Numbered from the stretch's first letter, positions 32,476-40,572 are shown. The stretch: 42,403 nt of DNA from Ruminiclostridium sp. (GCA_022792035.1 JAAWAE010000044.1:1-42403), one strand, 5' to 3'. A program made the numbers and translations. The notes: generated by a model not told the origin, from the sequence alone.

Positions 32476-33156
32476 ATGCGAATGAGAAGAAAGAAAAACC
32501 TGCTGCCTCGAATGGAACGCTGCGCCCCTTGGCAGATCAAGGAGCCGGAGGCGATGCGGGGGAAGTGGCGCAGTCTGCTGCCCCAGGCCCGGGCGCTTCG
32601 TGTAGAGCTGGGCTGCGGCAAGGGCCGCTTCACCTGCCAGACGGCGGCAGCGGAGCCGGATGTCCTCTTCGTGGCGGTGGAGCGGGTGCCGGACGCCATG
32701 GTGGTGGCCATGGAGCGGGCCCGGGACATGGAGCTGCGCAACGTGTTCTTCCTGGACGCCGACGCGGCCAATCTCCAGGACTTCTTCGCCCCCGGGGAGG
32801 TGGACCGGATCTACATCAACTTCTGTGATCCCTGGCCCGCCAACCGCTACGCCAAGCGCCGGCTGACCTACCACGGCCTGCTGGCCGCTTACCGTCAGGT
32901 CCTGCGCCCGGAGGGAGAGATCCACTTCAAAACGGACAACGCCCCCCTCTTTGCCTTCTCCCTCCGGGAGTTCCCTAAGGCGGCATTCCGCCTGGAGGAG
33001 GTGACCCGGGACCTCCACGCCAACGGCGTCCAGGGGGTCATGACGGACTATGAGGAGAAGTTCCACAACCTGGGCACGAAAATCAACCGCTGTGTGGGGA
33101 TCATGGAGGACTGGCCGGAAGGGCTCCCGCCCATAGAACCGCTCCAAACGAAATAA
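32476..33156 (+). CDS. trmB: tRNA (guanine-N7-)-methyltransferase TrmB
   Basis: The protein has 226 residues. SAM-binding motif VELGCGKGRFTCQTA, then FVAVERVPDAMVVAMERA, INFCDPWPANRYAKRRLTY and HFKTDNAPLFAFS follow the TrmB order. It methylates G46 in tRNA. The ATG at 32476 has GGGAGGAC upstream; earlier in-frame starts lie within the hairpins or the promoter and are not used. It is a single gene, divergent from radC-uvrB and convergent with the TPM-domain gene. Confidence 0.93.
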   Translation: MRMRRKKNLLPRMERCAPWQIKEPEAMRGKWRSLLPQARALRVELGCGKGRFTCQTAAAEPDVLFVAVERVPDAMVVAMERARDMELRNVFFLDADAANLQDFFAPGEVDRIYINFCDPWPANRYAKRRLTYHGLLAAYRQVLRPEGEIHFKTDNAPLFAFSLREFPKAAFRLEEVTRDLHANGVQGVMTDYEEKFHNLGTKINRCVGIMEDWPEGLPPIEPLQTK

Positions 33157-33165
33157 AACGAGAAA

Positions 33166-33204
33166 CGGGCGCACTGTAAGGGCTTACAGCGCGCCCGCGT
33201 TTTT
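33166..33204 (+). terminator. Bidirectional terminator between trmB and the TPM gene
   Basis: Arms 33166-33180 and 33183-33197 pair over 15 positions with one A-C mismatch; the innermost pairs must open to form a loop. TTTTT follows on the plus strand, and a T-rich stretch on the minus strand. The minus-strand gene's stop codon overlaps the plus-strand T-run. Confidence 0.85.
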
Positions 33205-34225
33205 ATTTGGCGGAGTGAGGCCCAAAGGGACCCGGCTCATTGGGATCGGTGCTGTACTGGGGAGCGAAGGGGCCGGGTTCGTTGGGGTCGGTGCTGAAGC
33301 CGGGACCGTGACGGTAGCCATCCCCGCCGGCTCCGGCGTCTGGGCCGTCGGGGCCTAGGAAATCGTCGTCCTCGTCGTAGCCATACTCGGCGTCCTGGGC
33401 CTGCTGGAACATTTTCTCGTACCACTGGGACCCCGGGGCGTGCCAGAAGAGGAAGGGGCGGTAGTGGGGCGCATTCCCCTGGCTGCGTCGGGCGTAAAAG
33501 CGGTTGAAGCGGATACTGTCCAGGACATAAAAGATGAGGAAGAGCAGGATGATCCACCAGCTGTTGGCGGCCAGGGTGAAGAGGATGCCCTTCACGATAC
33601 CGCCCACACTGGCCATGCCGGACTTCTCACTGAAGTGGAAGATGGGATCATGGTTCCCGCCCGCCGCGGGGACGTGGGCCTCATACCAGGCGTTCAGGTT
33701 TCCGAAGAGGGCCAGGATCTCCTGGTTCCGGTCGCTGCCCTCGGCAAAGAATTCCGGGCCGAGGTGCTGGGCGAAGAGTTTGGCCAGGGAGTTGTCGGCT
33801 TCTACATAGCTGCGGATGCCTCCGCCATAGGTCACATACCAGTCCTGGGTATTGTTGTCCAAGAGGAGGAGCAGGTCCCGGCTGCCTAGGTCCAGGTGGT
33901 CGGCGGTGTTCTGGGCGTAGGCGTCGATTTCCATCCCGCTCAGGTGCCACACGGTCTTGATGGCCAGCAAACTGTCGTACTGGTTGTCCAGCTCCAGGTT
34001 GAGACGGGCCAGAATGTCGATGGTATCGATGGAGAAAAGGGTGGCGCCGTCGTCGATCCAGCCCAGATAGTAGTTCAGGTTGCTCTCACCGGCCCGGTGG
34101 ACGACGTGGTCATCCTCCACCGCTACTTCATCAGGGGCGGAGCGGGTATAGCCCAGTACGCAGCAAAGGGCCACGATGAGCACAGTCAGGGTGACGGCCA
34201 CCGATGTTTTGTTCAAAAATTTCAT
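33203..34225 (-). CDS. TPM-domain membrane protein
   Basis: The protein has 340 residues. A signal anchor (MKFLNKTSVAVTLTVLIVAL) is followed by a TPM domain (about 45-190, with LLLLLDNNTQDWYVTYGGGI) facing outside, a transmembrane segment (about 218-240), and a cytoplasmic tail with acidic and Gly/Pro-rich sequence. The tail ends in two copies of STDPNEPGPF. TPM domains occur in proteins of unclear role, some with phosphatase activity or in photosystem repair. The ATG at 34225 has GGGGAGG upstream. It is third in an operon with XpaC- and TelA-like genes. Confidence 0.82.
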   Translation of the reverse strand: MKFLNKTSVAVTLTVLIVALCCVLGYTRSAPDEVAVEDDHVVHRAGESNLNYYLGWIDDGATLFSIDTIDILARLNLELDNQYDSLLAIKTVWHLSGMEIDAYAQNTADHLDLGSRDLLLLLDNNTQDWYVTYGGGIRSYVEADNSLAKLFAQHLGPEFFAEGSDRNQEILALFGNLNAWYEAHVPAAGGNHDPIFHFSEKSGMASVGGIVKGILFTLAANSWWIILLFLIFYVLDSIRFNRFYARRSQGNAPHYRPFLFWHAPGSQWYEKMFQQAQDAEYGYDEDDDFLGPDGPDAGAGGDGYRHGPGFSTDPNEPGPFAPQYSTDPNEPGPFGPHSAK

Positions 34226-34286
34226 ATGGAACCTCCCCAAAGAGCCCACGGCTCCGTGAATTGGGACGCACCGCGTCCTGCCCTGG

Positions 34287-35480
34287 TCAGCCCCGCAGCT
34301 CCAGGAGTTTCTGTTTCAGTTCGCCTTCGATCCGGGTCAGTTCCACCTCGGCCTCCCGGCGCTTCTGGGTGCCTTCGGCCTGGATGCGCATAACCTCATC
34401 CAGGGATTCCACCAGCTGCTGGTTGGTGTGGCGCAGGGTCTCCAGGTCCACGATGGAACGCCCGGCCTCCCGGGCGGTCTCGATGGTACCAGCTTTCAGC
34501 AGGTCGGCGTTCTGCCGGAGCAGGGTGTTGGTCATCTCTGTGACGGCGTTCTGGGCGGCGGTGGCCTGACGGGCGTGCTCCATGCCCAGGGCCAGGACCA
34601 TCTGGCTCTTCCAGAGGGGGATGGTGTTGACCAGACTGGACTGGATCTTTTCGATCATCAGGGTATCGTTGTTTTGGAGCAGACGGGTCTGGGGACCCAT
34701 TTGCAGAGAGATGATCCGGGTGAGCTCCAAATCGTGGAGTTTTTTCTCAAAGCGATTGCACAAGCTCACCAAGTCGTTGTAGGCCTGAGCGTCTTCCTGG
34801 CTGCCGGAGGCGGCGGCTTTGTCCCGCAGGGCGGCCACATCCTCGGCCCGGACCTGCCCCAGGCGCTTGCGCCCTGCCAGGATGTACATGGTCAGTTCTT
34901 TTTGATAGCGGGCGTTGAGTTCAAACATCTGGTCCAGGTTGGCTACGTCCTTCATCAGGGCGATCTTGTGCAGTTCCAGGCTTTCTGTGATCTTGTCCAC
35001 GTTGGTTTCCACCTTGGCGTATCCGGCCTTCATGGCGGAGAGCTGGTCCTTTTTCTTGCGGAAGAACCCGGCGAAGCCTTTTTTCTCTTCGCTGGGGGCA
35101 AAGCCCTGCAATTCCCGGACCAAACCAGCCAGGGCGGCGCCCACTTCCCCCAGGTCCTTGGTGCGCACCTGCTGCAGTGTGCTCTCGGAGAAGGCGGAGA
35201 CGTTTTTCTGGGCGGCAGCGCCGTATTGCAGGACCACGTTGGAGTCGGTGATGTCGATCTTCTGAGCGAACTCCTCCACGGCCTTGCGCTCGGCCTCGGA
35301 GAGCTTGGACTCATCCAGATCACTTTCAGGCAGGGGGGCCTCCTGGGCCGAAGGGGCGGCGGTCTGTGTCTGTGAGGCGGCCGGCTCTGGCTGGGGGGCC
35401 TGGGGAGCGGCAGGCGCCGCGTGGGTGCCCAGGGGGGAATCGGGGTCCAAGGTCAATTCAGGGATGAAATCGTCAGCCAT
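34287..35480 (-). CDS. TelA/KlaA-family (toxic anion resistance) protein
   Basis: The protein has 397 residues, mostly helical and soluble. A Pro/Ala/Gln-rich N-terminus (about 15-60) is followed by the TelA domain, with YGAAAQKNVSAFSESTLQQV, DKITESLELHKIALMKDVAN and VNTIPLWKSQMVLALGMEHA. The name comes from tellurite resistance, but in Firmicutes the family is linked to envelope stress. AAAGGA lies upstream of the ATG at 35480. It follows the XpaC-like gene by 19 bases. Confidence 0.9.
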   Translation of the reverse strand: MADDFIPELTLDPDSPLGTHAAPAAPQAPQPEPAASQTQTAAPSAQEAPLPESDLDESKLSEAERKAVEEFAQKIDITDSNVVLQYGAAAQKNVSAFSESTLQQVRTKDLGEVGAALAGLVRELQGFAPSEEKKGFAGFFRKKKDQLSAMKAGYAKVETNVDKITESLELHKIALMKDVANLDQMFELNARYQKELTMYILAGRKRLGQVRAEDVAALRDKAAASGSQEDAQAYNDLVSLCNRFEKKLHDLELTRIISLQMGPQTRLLQNNDTLMIEKIQSSLVNTIPLWKSQMVLALGMEHARQATAAQNAVTEMTNTLLRQNADLLKAGTIETAREAGRSIVDLETLRHTNQQLVESLDEVMRIQAEGTQKRREAEVELTRIEGELKQKLLELRG

Positions 35481-35499
35481 AGGTGCTATCCTTTCTCTC

Positions 35500-36207
35500 T
35501 TAGAGGGTGGGTCCCTCATCGCTCAAACCCTCCTGGGCCAGGAGGTTCTCCATGACGGTGATATCCGAGGCGATGTCCATGGCTTCGTCCCGGAAGAGGG
35601 CGTCCAACTGCTTGTGGAAGGAGGAGACGATGGTTTCCATCATGGTCTCGATGCGCTCCATGGTGCCGCCGATGTTCTCGCCCTCCACACCGGCCGCGCC
35701 CATACGGTCGTAGGCGTTGAGGAGTTTTAAGGTAGTGGGCAGATAATAGTTCATGAATTTCCAAATCTGGGGCAGTTTTTCCGGCTGTTGGATCACATGG
35801 TCCAGGATCTTGGCGGTGGTCTGCTCCAGCTCGTTGATCTGCTGGGTGAGTTTGGTATCGGCGATGGAGTCGTTAAGCCGCCGGATCTCCCCCAAAGCCC
35901 GGTCCTTTTCCTGGATGAGGGCGTCGATCTTGGGGTCGCCGGTGGACGCCTGGGCAGGCTCTGGTTCCGGTTGGCTGTCTTCGCCGCTGTCTTCCTCCAT
36001 CCCCTCCGGGGGGGCGTTCTCCGGCGCTGGGATCTCGTAGACCTCATTGGGCCAGATTGCCTTGGCGACCAGGAAGACCAGGGCGGAGAGGAGGATGACC
36101 GTCACATAATCCGAGACCTGATACAGGGGGTGGAAGAGGGTGAAGAGAACCCACACCACCGCGATGGAATAGATGGGAAGGACGGAATTTTTTTTGAAAG
36201 TCGTCAC
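35500..36207 (-). CDS. XpaC-family (5-bromo-4-chloroindolyl phosphate hydrolysis) protein
   Basis: The protein has 235 residues. Two transmembrane segments (about 9-27 and 33-52) precede an acidic linker and a helical domain with LTQQINELEQTTAKILDHV and YLPTTLKLLNAYDRM, characteristic of XpaC. The start is GTG at 36207 with AAGGAGG upstream. XpaC and TelA genes are regularly paired, and here a TPM protein is added. Its promoter is at 36268-36295. Confidence 0.9.
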   Translation of the reverse strand: MTTFKKNSVLPIYSIAVVWVLFTLFHPLYQVSDYVTVILLSALVFLVAKAIWPNEVYEIPAPENAPPEGMEEDSGEDSQPEPEPAQASTGDPKIDALIQEKDRALGEIRRLNDSIADTKLTQQINELEQTTAKILDHVIQQPEKLPQIWKFMNYYLPTTLKLLNAYDRMGAAGVEGENIGGTMERIETMMETIVSSFHKQLDALFRDEAMDIASDITVMENLLAQEGLSDEGPTL

Positions 36208-36267
36208 GAAGCAAACGCCTCCTTTTTTAGGGGGAACCAGGGATGTCGAACGAGAGATATCCCTGTT

Positions 36268-36295
36268 ATTTTACCATACTAGGCTTCCCTGTCAA
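36268..36295 (-). promoter_or_regulatory. Promoter of the XpaC-TelA-TPM operon
   Basis: On the minus strand TTGACA (36295-36290) and TAAAAT (36273-36268) are 16 bases apart, 60 bases before the GTG start. Confidence 0.7.
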
Positions 36296-36418
36296 GGATT
36301 AGGAAATCAATTTTCGCGGGAAGAGGAAAAAATATGTCCAAATTCGCCTGGAAAGTCCCCTGAAAGGGGGCTGTCCTTCCAACGCGGGCCCGGGCGGAGA
36401 GAAAATCCGTGTCGCGGA

Positions 36419-36447
36419 TTGACACAGAGGGAAAAGACGGATACAAT
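36419..36447 (+). promoter_or_regulatory. Promoter of the rpe-recR-fic operon
   Basis: TTGACA (36419-36424) and TACAAT (36442-36447) are 17 bases apart. The expected start near 36454 leaves a leader of about 245 bases before rpe. Confidence 0.75.
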
Positions 36448-36453
36448 AAAAGG

Positions 36454-36698
36454 CACGGAACGGGCCGCCTGTCCCAGGCGGACAGACAGCCCATCCCGGC
36501 GTATATGTCATGCGGCGGGCAGTCCGGGTCGTCGATGTCAGGGCCGGTCCGGGGAGAGAGGGGAGACCGACAGCGGTCCCGGCGCTCCCAGGCGGGGCAG
36601 GGCCCCGCCGCCGCTTGACGTATCCTATGCGCCAGTGGGAAGGTTTGTGAACGCGGGACGGCAGGTCCCGCCGATATTGGAGAAAGGACGGATGAGGC
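36454..36698 (+). other. Long structured leader of unknown class before rpe
   Basis: This GC-rich stretch lacks a convincing ORF but holds several stable stems. GGGC, then CGCCTG-tcc-CAGGCG, then GCCC make a stem within a stem at about 36459-36492. GGCGGGGC (36591-36598) pairs with GCCCCGCC (36602-36609), and GCGGGAC-ggca-GTCCCGC lies near 36655-36673. No T-run follows any stem. I compared it by eye with ZTP, glycine, guanidine and THF riboswitch signatures and found no match. It may be a riboswitch-like leader or an independent small RNA. Confidence 0.4.
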
Positions 36699-37346
36699 AT
36701 GGTAAAGATAGCACCTTCGATCTTGTCTGCGGATTTTGCCCGTTTGGGCGAAGAAGTGGCCCGAGTGGAGTGCGCGGACTGGCTCCATGTGGACGTGATG
36801 GATGGGATGTTCGTGTCGAATATCAGCATCGGGGTCCCGGTGGTGAAGTCCCTGCGGCGGGTGACGGACAAGTTTCTGGATGTCCATTTGATGATTGAAA
36901 AACCTGTGCGCTATATCGACGCCTTTGCAGATGCCGGGGCGGACCTGCTCTCGGTCCACCTGGAGGCGGATCTGCCGCCGGGCATCCACGCGGCCCTGGA
37001 GGCCATGGAACGCCGGGGGGTGAAGAAGGGCATCGTCCTGCGGCCCATCACCGCGGCGGAGGCGGTGCTGCCCTACATCAAGGACGTGGACCTGATCTTG
37101 GTGATGACGGTAGAGCCAGGCTTTGGGGGCCAGAAGTTTATGGCGGACCAGCTGCCCAAGCTGGCGGCGATCCGAGCGTATATTGAGAAGTATAACCCTG
37201 CCTGCCGCTTGGAGGTAGACGGCGGAGTAGACCCCGTCACGGCCCCCCAGGTGATCGCCGCCGGCGCGGACGTGCTGGTGGCGGGGAGCGCGGTCTACGG
37301 CGCGGCAGACCCGGCGGCGGCGATCCGCACCCTGCGGGGCGAGTAG
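36699..37346 (+). CDS. rpe: Ribulose-phosphate 3-epimerase
   Basis: The protein has 215 residues and a TIM barrel: APSILSADFARLGEE, HVDVMDGMFVSNISIG, DVHLMIEKP, VLVMTVEPGFGGQKF and EVDGGVDP are the family signatures, with the metal ligands H and D in place. It interconverts ribulose 5-phosphate and xylulose 5-phosphate in the pentose phosphate pathway. GAAAGGA lies upstream of the ATG. recR follows after 59 bases. Confidence 0.96.
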   Translation: MVKIAPSILSADFARLGEEVARVECADWLHVDVMDGMFVSNISIGVPVVKSLRRVTDKFLDVHLMIEKPVRYIDAFADAGADLLSVHLEADLPPGIHAALEAMERRGVKKGIVLRPITAAEAVLPYIKDVDLILVMTVEPGFGGQKFMADQLPKLAAIRAYIEKYNPACRLEVDGGVDPVTAPQVIAAGADVLVAGSAVYGAADPAAAIRTLRGE

Positions 37347-37405
37347 GAGGCGGTGTACCCCCTCCCTAAGCAGGAAAAAGAAGCAGAAAGGAAGGAACGC
37401 ACCCT

Positions 37406-38008
37406 ATGGAGTATTTCCCCCCAGCCCTGGAGAAACTGGTGGAACAGTTTGCCCGCCTGCCTGGCATCGGGCGCAAAAGCGCCCAGCGTCTGGCTTTTTT
37501 TACCCTCTCCCTGCCGGAAGAGGAGGTAGAAGTTTTCGCGCAGTCCATACAGGAGGCCAAGCGGAGTATCGCGCTGTGTCCCGTCTGCCAGAACCTGACG
37601 GAAGGGGACGGGCTGTGTCCCGTCTGCGCCAGCGAGAAGCGGGACGGCCGGACCGTATGCGTGGTGGCGGACCCTAAGGATGTCATCGCCATCGAGCGGG
37701 CCCGGGAGTACCAGGGGCAGTATCACGTCCTTCACGGGGTGCTCTCCCCCATGAACGGGGTGGGGCCGGACGACCTGCACATCAAATCTTTGCTGGGGCG
37801 GGTGTCCCAGGGGGAGATCGAGGAAGTCATCATGGCGACGAACCCCGACACGGAAGGGGAGGCCACGGCCATGTATCTCTCCCGGATGCTGAAACCCTTT
37901 GGGGTGAAGGTCACCCGACTGGCCTACGGCGTGCCAGTGGGTGGTCATTTAGAATATGCAGATGACGCCACGCTCATGCGTGCCTTGGAGGGACGGAGGG
38001 AAATGTGA
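37406..38008 (+). CDS. recR: Recombination protein RecR
   Basis: The protein has 200 residues. Helix-hairpin-helix LPGIGRKSAQRLAF, a four-Cys zinc finger CPVCQNLTEGDGLCPVC and a Toprim domain (VCVVADPKDVIAIE, VIMATNPDTEGEATAMYL) are in the usual order. RecR works with RecO/RecF in gap repair. GGAAGGAACG lies upstream of the start. It normally follows dnaX; here it follows rpe and overlaps fic by one base. Confidence 0.97.
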   Translation: MEYFPPALEKLVEQFARLPGIGRKSAQRLAFFTLSLPEEEVEVFAQSIQEAKRSIALCPVCQNLTEGDGLCPVCASEKRDGRTVCVVADPKDVIAIERAREYQGQYHVLHGVLSPMNGVGPDDLHIKSLLGRVSQGEIEEVIMATNPDTEGEATAMYLSRMLKPFGVKVTRLAYGVPVGGHLEYADDATLMRALEGRREM

Positions 38009-38754
38009 TGCAGCGGCAGGACAGCGTGCGGGAGTGGTTGGAGGAGATCGACCGGCGGAAGGCGGAGCTGGACCGCCGCCGCCCTCTGACCCCTGGGGAG
38101 GTCCAGCGTCTGCGCCAGGAATTTTTGGTAGAATATACCTATCATTCCAACGCCATCGAAGGCAATACGCTGACCTTACAGGAGACAGCTCTGGTGCTGG
38201 AAGGCATCACCGTTGACCGCAAGCCCCTCCGGGACCACTTGGAGGCGGTGGGGCACAAGGACGCGTTCCTCTACGTCCAAGAGCTGGTGCAGGAGGGCGG
38301 TCCTTTGACCCAAGCTCAAATCAAGCAGATCCATACCCTGGTCCTGATGGACCAGCCCAAGGACCGGGGCATTTACCGCCGCATCCCGGTGCGCATCCTG
38401 GGGGCATATCATGAGCCGTCGAACCCGGTGCTGATTCCGGAGCAGATGGAGGCGCTGGTGGAGGAGTTCGCCCAGAGTACGCTGCATCCTCTGGAGCAGG
38501 CGGCGCTGTTCCACTTGAAATTTGAGGGGATTCATCCCTTTGTGGATGGCAACGGCCGTACAGGACGCCTTCTCTTGAATCTGTGCCTGATGCAGCACGG
38601 ATACCCGCCCATCAATATAAAGTTTGCGGACCGAAAACGCTATTATACAGCCTTTGACGCTTACTACCGAGAGGGCAATGCGATGGAGATGGTAGAGTTG
38701 GTGGCGGAGTATACCAGGGAGCGATTGCGGCATTACGAGACACTCATAAAGTAA
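38008..38754 (+). CDS. Fic-domain protein, class II, with N-terminal inhibitory motif
   Basis: The protein has 248 residues. The active-site motif HPFVDGNGRTGR (176-187) is complete, so AMP transfer from ATP to a target hydroxyl is expected. The N-terminal helix holds S47-N-A-I-E51-G52, the inhibitory S-x-x-x-E-G motif whose Glu blocks ATP in class II enzymes, so it is self-inhibited without a separate antitoxin. The ATG at 38008 shares a base with the recR stop (TGATG) and has GGAGGG at 37995-38000; GTG at 38005 is the alternative. The target is unknown. Confidence 0.93.
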   Translation: MQRQDSVREWLEEIDRRKAELDRRRPLTPGEVQRLRQEFLVEYTYHSNAIEGNTLTLQETALVLEGITVDRKPLRDHLEAVGHKDAFLYVQELVQEGGPLTQAQIKQIHTLVLMDQPKDRGIYRRIPVRILGAYHEPSNPVLIPEQMEALVEEFAQSTLHPLEQAALFHLKFEGIHPFVDGNGRTGRLLLNLCLMQHGYPPINIKFADRKRYYTAFDAYYREGNAMEMVELVAEYTRERLRHYETLIK

Positions 38755-38756
38755 AC

Positions 38757-38792
38757 AAAAAAGAAACCGTCACCTCAACAGGTGGCGGTTTC
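38757..38792 (-). terminator. Terminator hairpin, related to the 16.1-kb antisense hairpin
   Basis: GAAACCGTCACC (38763-38774) pairs with GGTGGCGGTTTC (38781-38792). On the minus strand TTTTTT follows, so it ends the GNAT transcript. The stem is base-for-base the same as at 16122-16133 and 16140-16151; only the 6-base loop differs. Confidence 0.8.
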
Positions 38793-38840
38793 ATGCGATA
38801 TAGGAACGAAATGATTTCATATCCAATCACCTCTCTCAAC

Positions 38841-39317
38841 TCAAGCGGTCTGTTTGACTGCCAGGGGAGGAAGCGTCGTATTCTCAAACATCTGCGTCGG
38901 CTCCCCCCAGGCGCAGGCGTCCGGGCCGATGGTATAAAACCCATACTTTTCGTAGTAGTTGCAGTGCTCGGAGGCCAGGTAAATTTTCTCATACCCCAGA
39001 GCGCCGCCCCGCCGACGGGCGTGGTCGATGAGGATGGGGCTTAAATGCTCCCCCCGAAACTTGGGGTCCACATACAAGGTGGCGATCCACAGCCCTTCTT
39101 CCTCACTGTAGAGGATTTGCTTGATGGCTAGGGTGTAGCCTCCCACGACCTGCCCCTTTTCCACGGCGATGTAGGCGTCGGGGATGGGTCCGCTGCTGCG
39201 AAGGACAGTCTCCATGTGTTTTTTGATCCATGGCATACAGGCGGGCCAATGTTCTTCCAAGCTGTCCAGCATGGCCGGAATCAAGTCCGGTCGCTCTCGG
39301 ATGGAATAGATCTTCAT
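38841..39317 (-). CDS. GNAT-family N-acetyltransferase
   Basis: The protein has 158 residues. AYIAVEKGQVVGGYTLAI, IATLYVDPKFRGEHLSPILI (the V-x-P-x-x-R-G acetyl-CoA loop) and YEKIYLASEHCNYYEKYGF are GNAT motifs A and B. The substrate is unknown. ATG at 39317 or GTG at 39320 both fit GGAGGGG upstream. It has its own promoter (39392-39420) and terminator. Confidence 0.88.
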   Translation of the reverse strand: MKIYSIRERPDLIPAMLDSLEEHWPACMPWIKKHMETVLRSSGPIPDAYIAVEKGQVVGGYTLAIKQILYSEEEGLWIATLYVDPKFRGEHLSPILIDHARRRGGALGYEKIYLASEHCNYYEKYGFYTIGPDACAWGEPTQMFENTTLPPLAVKQTA

Positions 39318-39391
39318 CACAGGTCCCCTCCTTTCGGGACGTGACGGGCTTCCGGTTCCTTGCCGATTGCGTTTCGATTTCCTCTATCTGT

Positions 39392-39420
39392 AGTATATAC
39401 CTTTTGCCGGAAAATTGCAA
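39392..39420 (-). promoter_or_regulatory. Promoter of the GNAT gene
   Basis: On the minus strand TTGCAA (39420-39415) and TATACT (39397-39392) are 17 bases apart, about 75 bases before the start. Confidence 0.65.
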
Positions 39421-39470
39421 GCAGATTCCCTGCATTTTATTGCTTTTGACGAGTTGAGAGGGCTGCGCAC

Positions 39471-39515
39471 GGGGATACCACTCCCATCGGAGTCCGTATC
39501 CCCGCTCAAGCGGGG
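39471..39515. repeat. Overlapping hairpins downstream of the alcohol dehydrogenase gene
   Basis: GGGGATAC (39471-39478) pairs with GTATCCCC (39496-39503), with an inner stem ACTCC-catc-GGAGT. CCCCGC (39500-39505) pairs with GCGGGG (39510-39515) and competes for the same C residues. No T-run follows either stem. They may act as transcript-end structure for the dehydrogenase. Confidence 0.55.
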
Positions 39516-39522
39516 TCCTTCA

Positions 39523-40572
39523 TCAAAGGGAGACGATGGTCTTCACCAGCTCCAGCGGCTTACGTGCCATGAGATGAAACGCCGTCTCCACCTGCTCCAG
39601 CCCCTGGAAACGATGGGTAATGAGGGGGAGCGGGTCCACCCGTTCATATTGCAGCAGCTTCAGCAGCCGCTCCATCCTGGCCCGCCCGCCGGGACACTCG
39701 CCGCCCCGGATGGTCTTGTTCCCCATCCCGAACCCGTAGCGGATATTGTTCAGGGGGAGGTCGCCATAGGTGGTGAAATAGTTGACGTTTCCCACAGTGC
39801 CGCCCCAGCGGACCATGGCGACGGCCTGGCTGAGGGCATCGTCTCCGCCTCCGGCACAGATGCAGCAGTCCGCCCCCTGCTTATCAGTAAGCTGAAATAC
39901 CTGACGGGCGGTATCTCCGTCGTGATAATCGACTAGGTCCGTGGCGCCGTAGAACCGGGCCAGCTCTTGGCATTTGGGACGGCTGCCGATGGCAATGATC
40001 CGTCCCGCGCCCCGGAGCCGTGCCCCCGCGACAGCCATGAGCCCTACCGGACCGATACCCATGACCACCACGCAGTCCCCAGGCTGTACCTCTGCCAATT
40101 CCGCGCCGTAAAGGCCGGTGTTGAGCATATCTGCTGCCATCACCGCTGCCTCCAGGGGTACCCCGTCGGGGATATGGGCGGCGTTGGCGTCAATATCCCG
40201 GATGAGGGCATATTCCGCCATGAGACCGTCCTCGGAATTGGAGAGCTTCTGGCCGGTGATGAGTCCGTTGCAGTGTTGATGCGCCCCCAGCTGAGAGGGA
40301 ACGGTGCGCCAGTCCGGGGTCACGGGAGGGACCACCACCAGATCTCCTACGCGAAAATCCCGCACCAGCTCCCCGACTTCCACCACCCGCCCAAGGCCTT
40401 CATGCCCCAGGATTCGCTGGGGCTTCAGGCAGTTGATGGCGACGTTGTGGACGTCAGAGGTGCAGGGGGAGACCAGAACGGGTTGGATCACGGCGTCAAA
40501 ACCGCTGGCGTGGGGGCGGTTCTTTTCCACCCATCCGGCTTGTCCATCTTGGAGGTAGGCAAAGGCTTTCAT
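39523..40572 (-). CDS. NADP-dependent secondary alcohol dehydrogenase (zinc type)
   Basis: The protein has 349 residues and is closely similar over its length to Thermoanaerobacter-type isopropanol dehydrogenase as I remember it: VSPCTSDVHNV (C37), ILGHEGLG (H57, E58), AADMLNTGLYGAELA (D148), VMGIGPVGLMAVAGARLRGA and IGSRPKC, the last being the NADP-selecting loop. These residues bind the catalytic zinc; no structural-zinc Cys cluster is seen, as usual for this branch. It would interconvert small secondary alcohols and ketones. The ATG at 40572 was preferred over 40575 for spacing to AAGGAGA. It follows the DUF1275 gene by 18 bases. Confidence 0.92.
   Translation of the reverse strand: MKAFAYLQDGQAGWVEKNRPHASGFDAVIQPVLVSPCTSDVHNVAINCLKPQRILGHEGLGRVVEVGELVRDFRVGDLVVVPPVTPDWRTVPSQLGAHQHCNGLITGQKLSNSEDGLMAEYALIRDIDANAAHIPDGVPLEAAVMAADMLNTGLYGAELAEVQPGDCVVVMGIGPVGLMAVAGARLRGAGRIIAIGSRPKCQELARFYGATDLVDYHDGDTARQVFQLTDKQGADCCICAGGGDDALSQAVAMVRWGGTVGNVNYFTTYGDLPLNNIRYGFGMGNKTIRGGECPGGRARMERLLKLLQYERVDPLPLITHRFQGLEQVETAFHLMARKPLELVKTIVSL

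Noticed and set aside
36454-36698. Known riboswitch or 6S/SRP RNA before rpe
   Set aside because: By eye it lacks the conserved cores of ZTP, glycine, guanidine or THF riboswitches and the SRP RNA tetraloop region; a covariance search would be needed to decide.
38832-39460. CTCTCAACTC and GAGTTGAGAG flanking the GNAT gene as mobile-element ends
   Set aside because: Only 10 bases match, there is no target duplication or transposase, and the gene has its own promoter and terminator; chance is likely.
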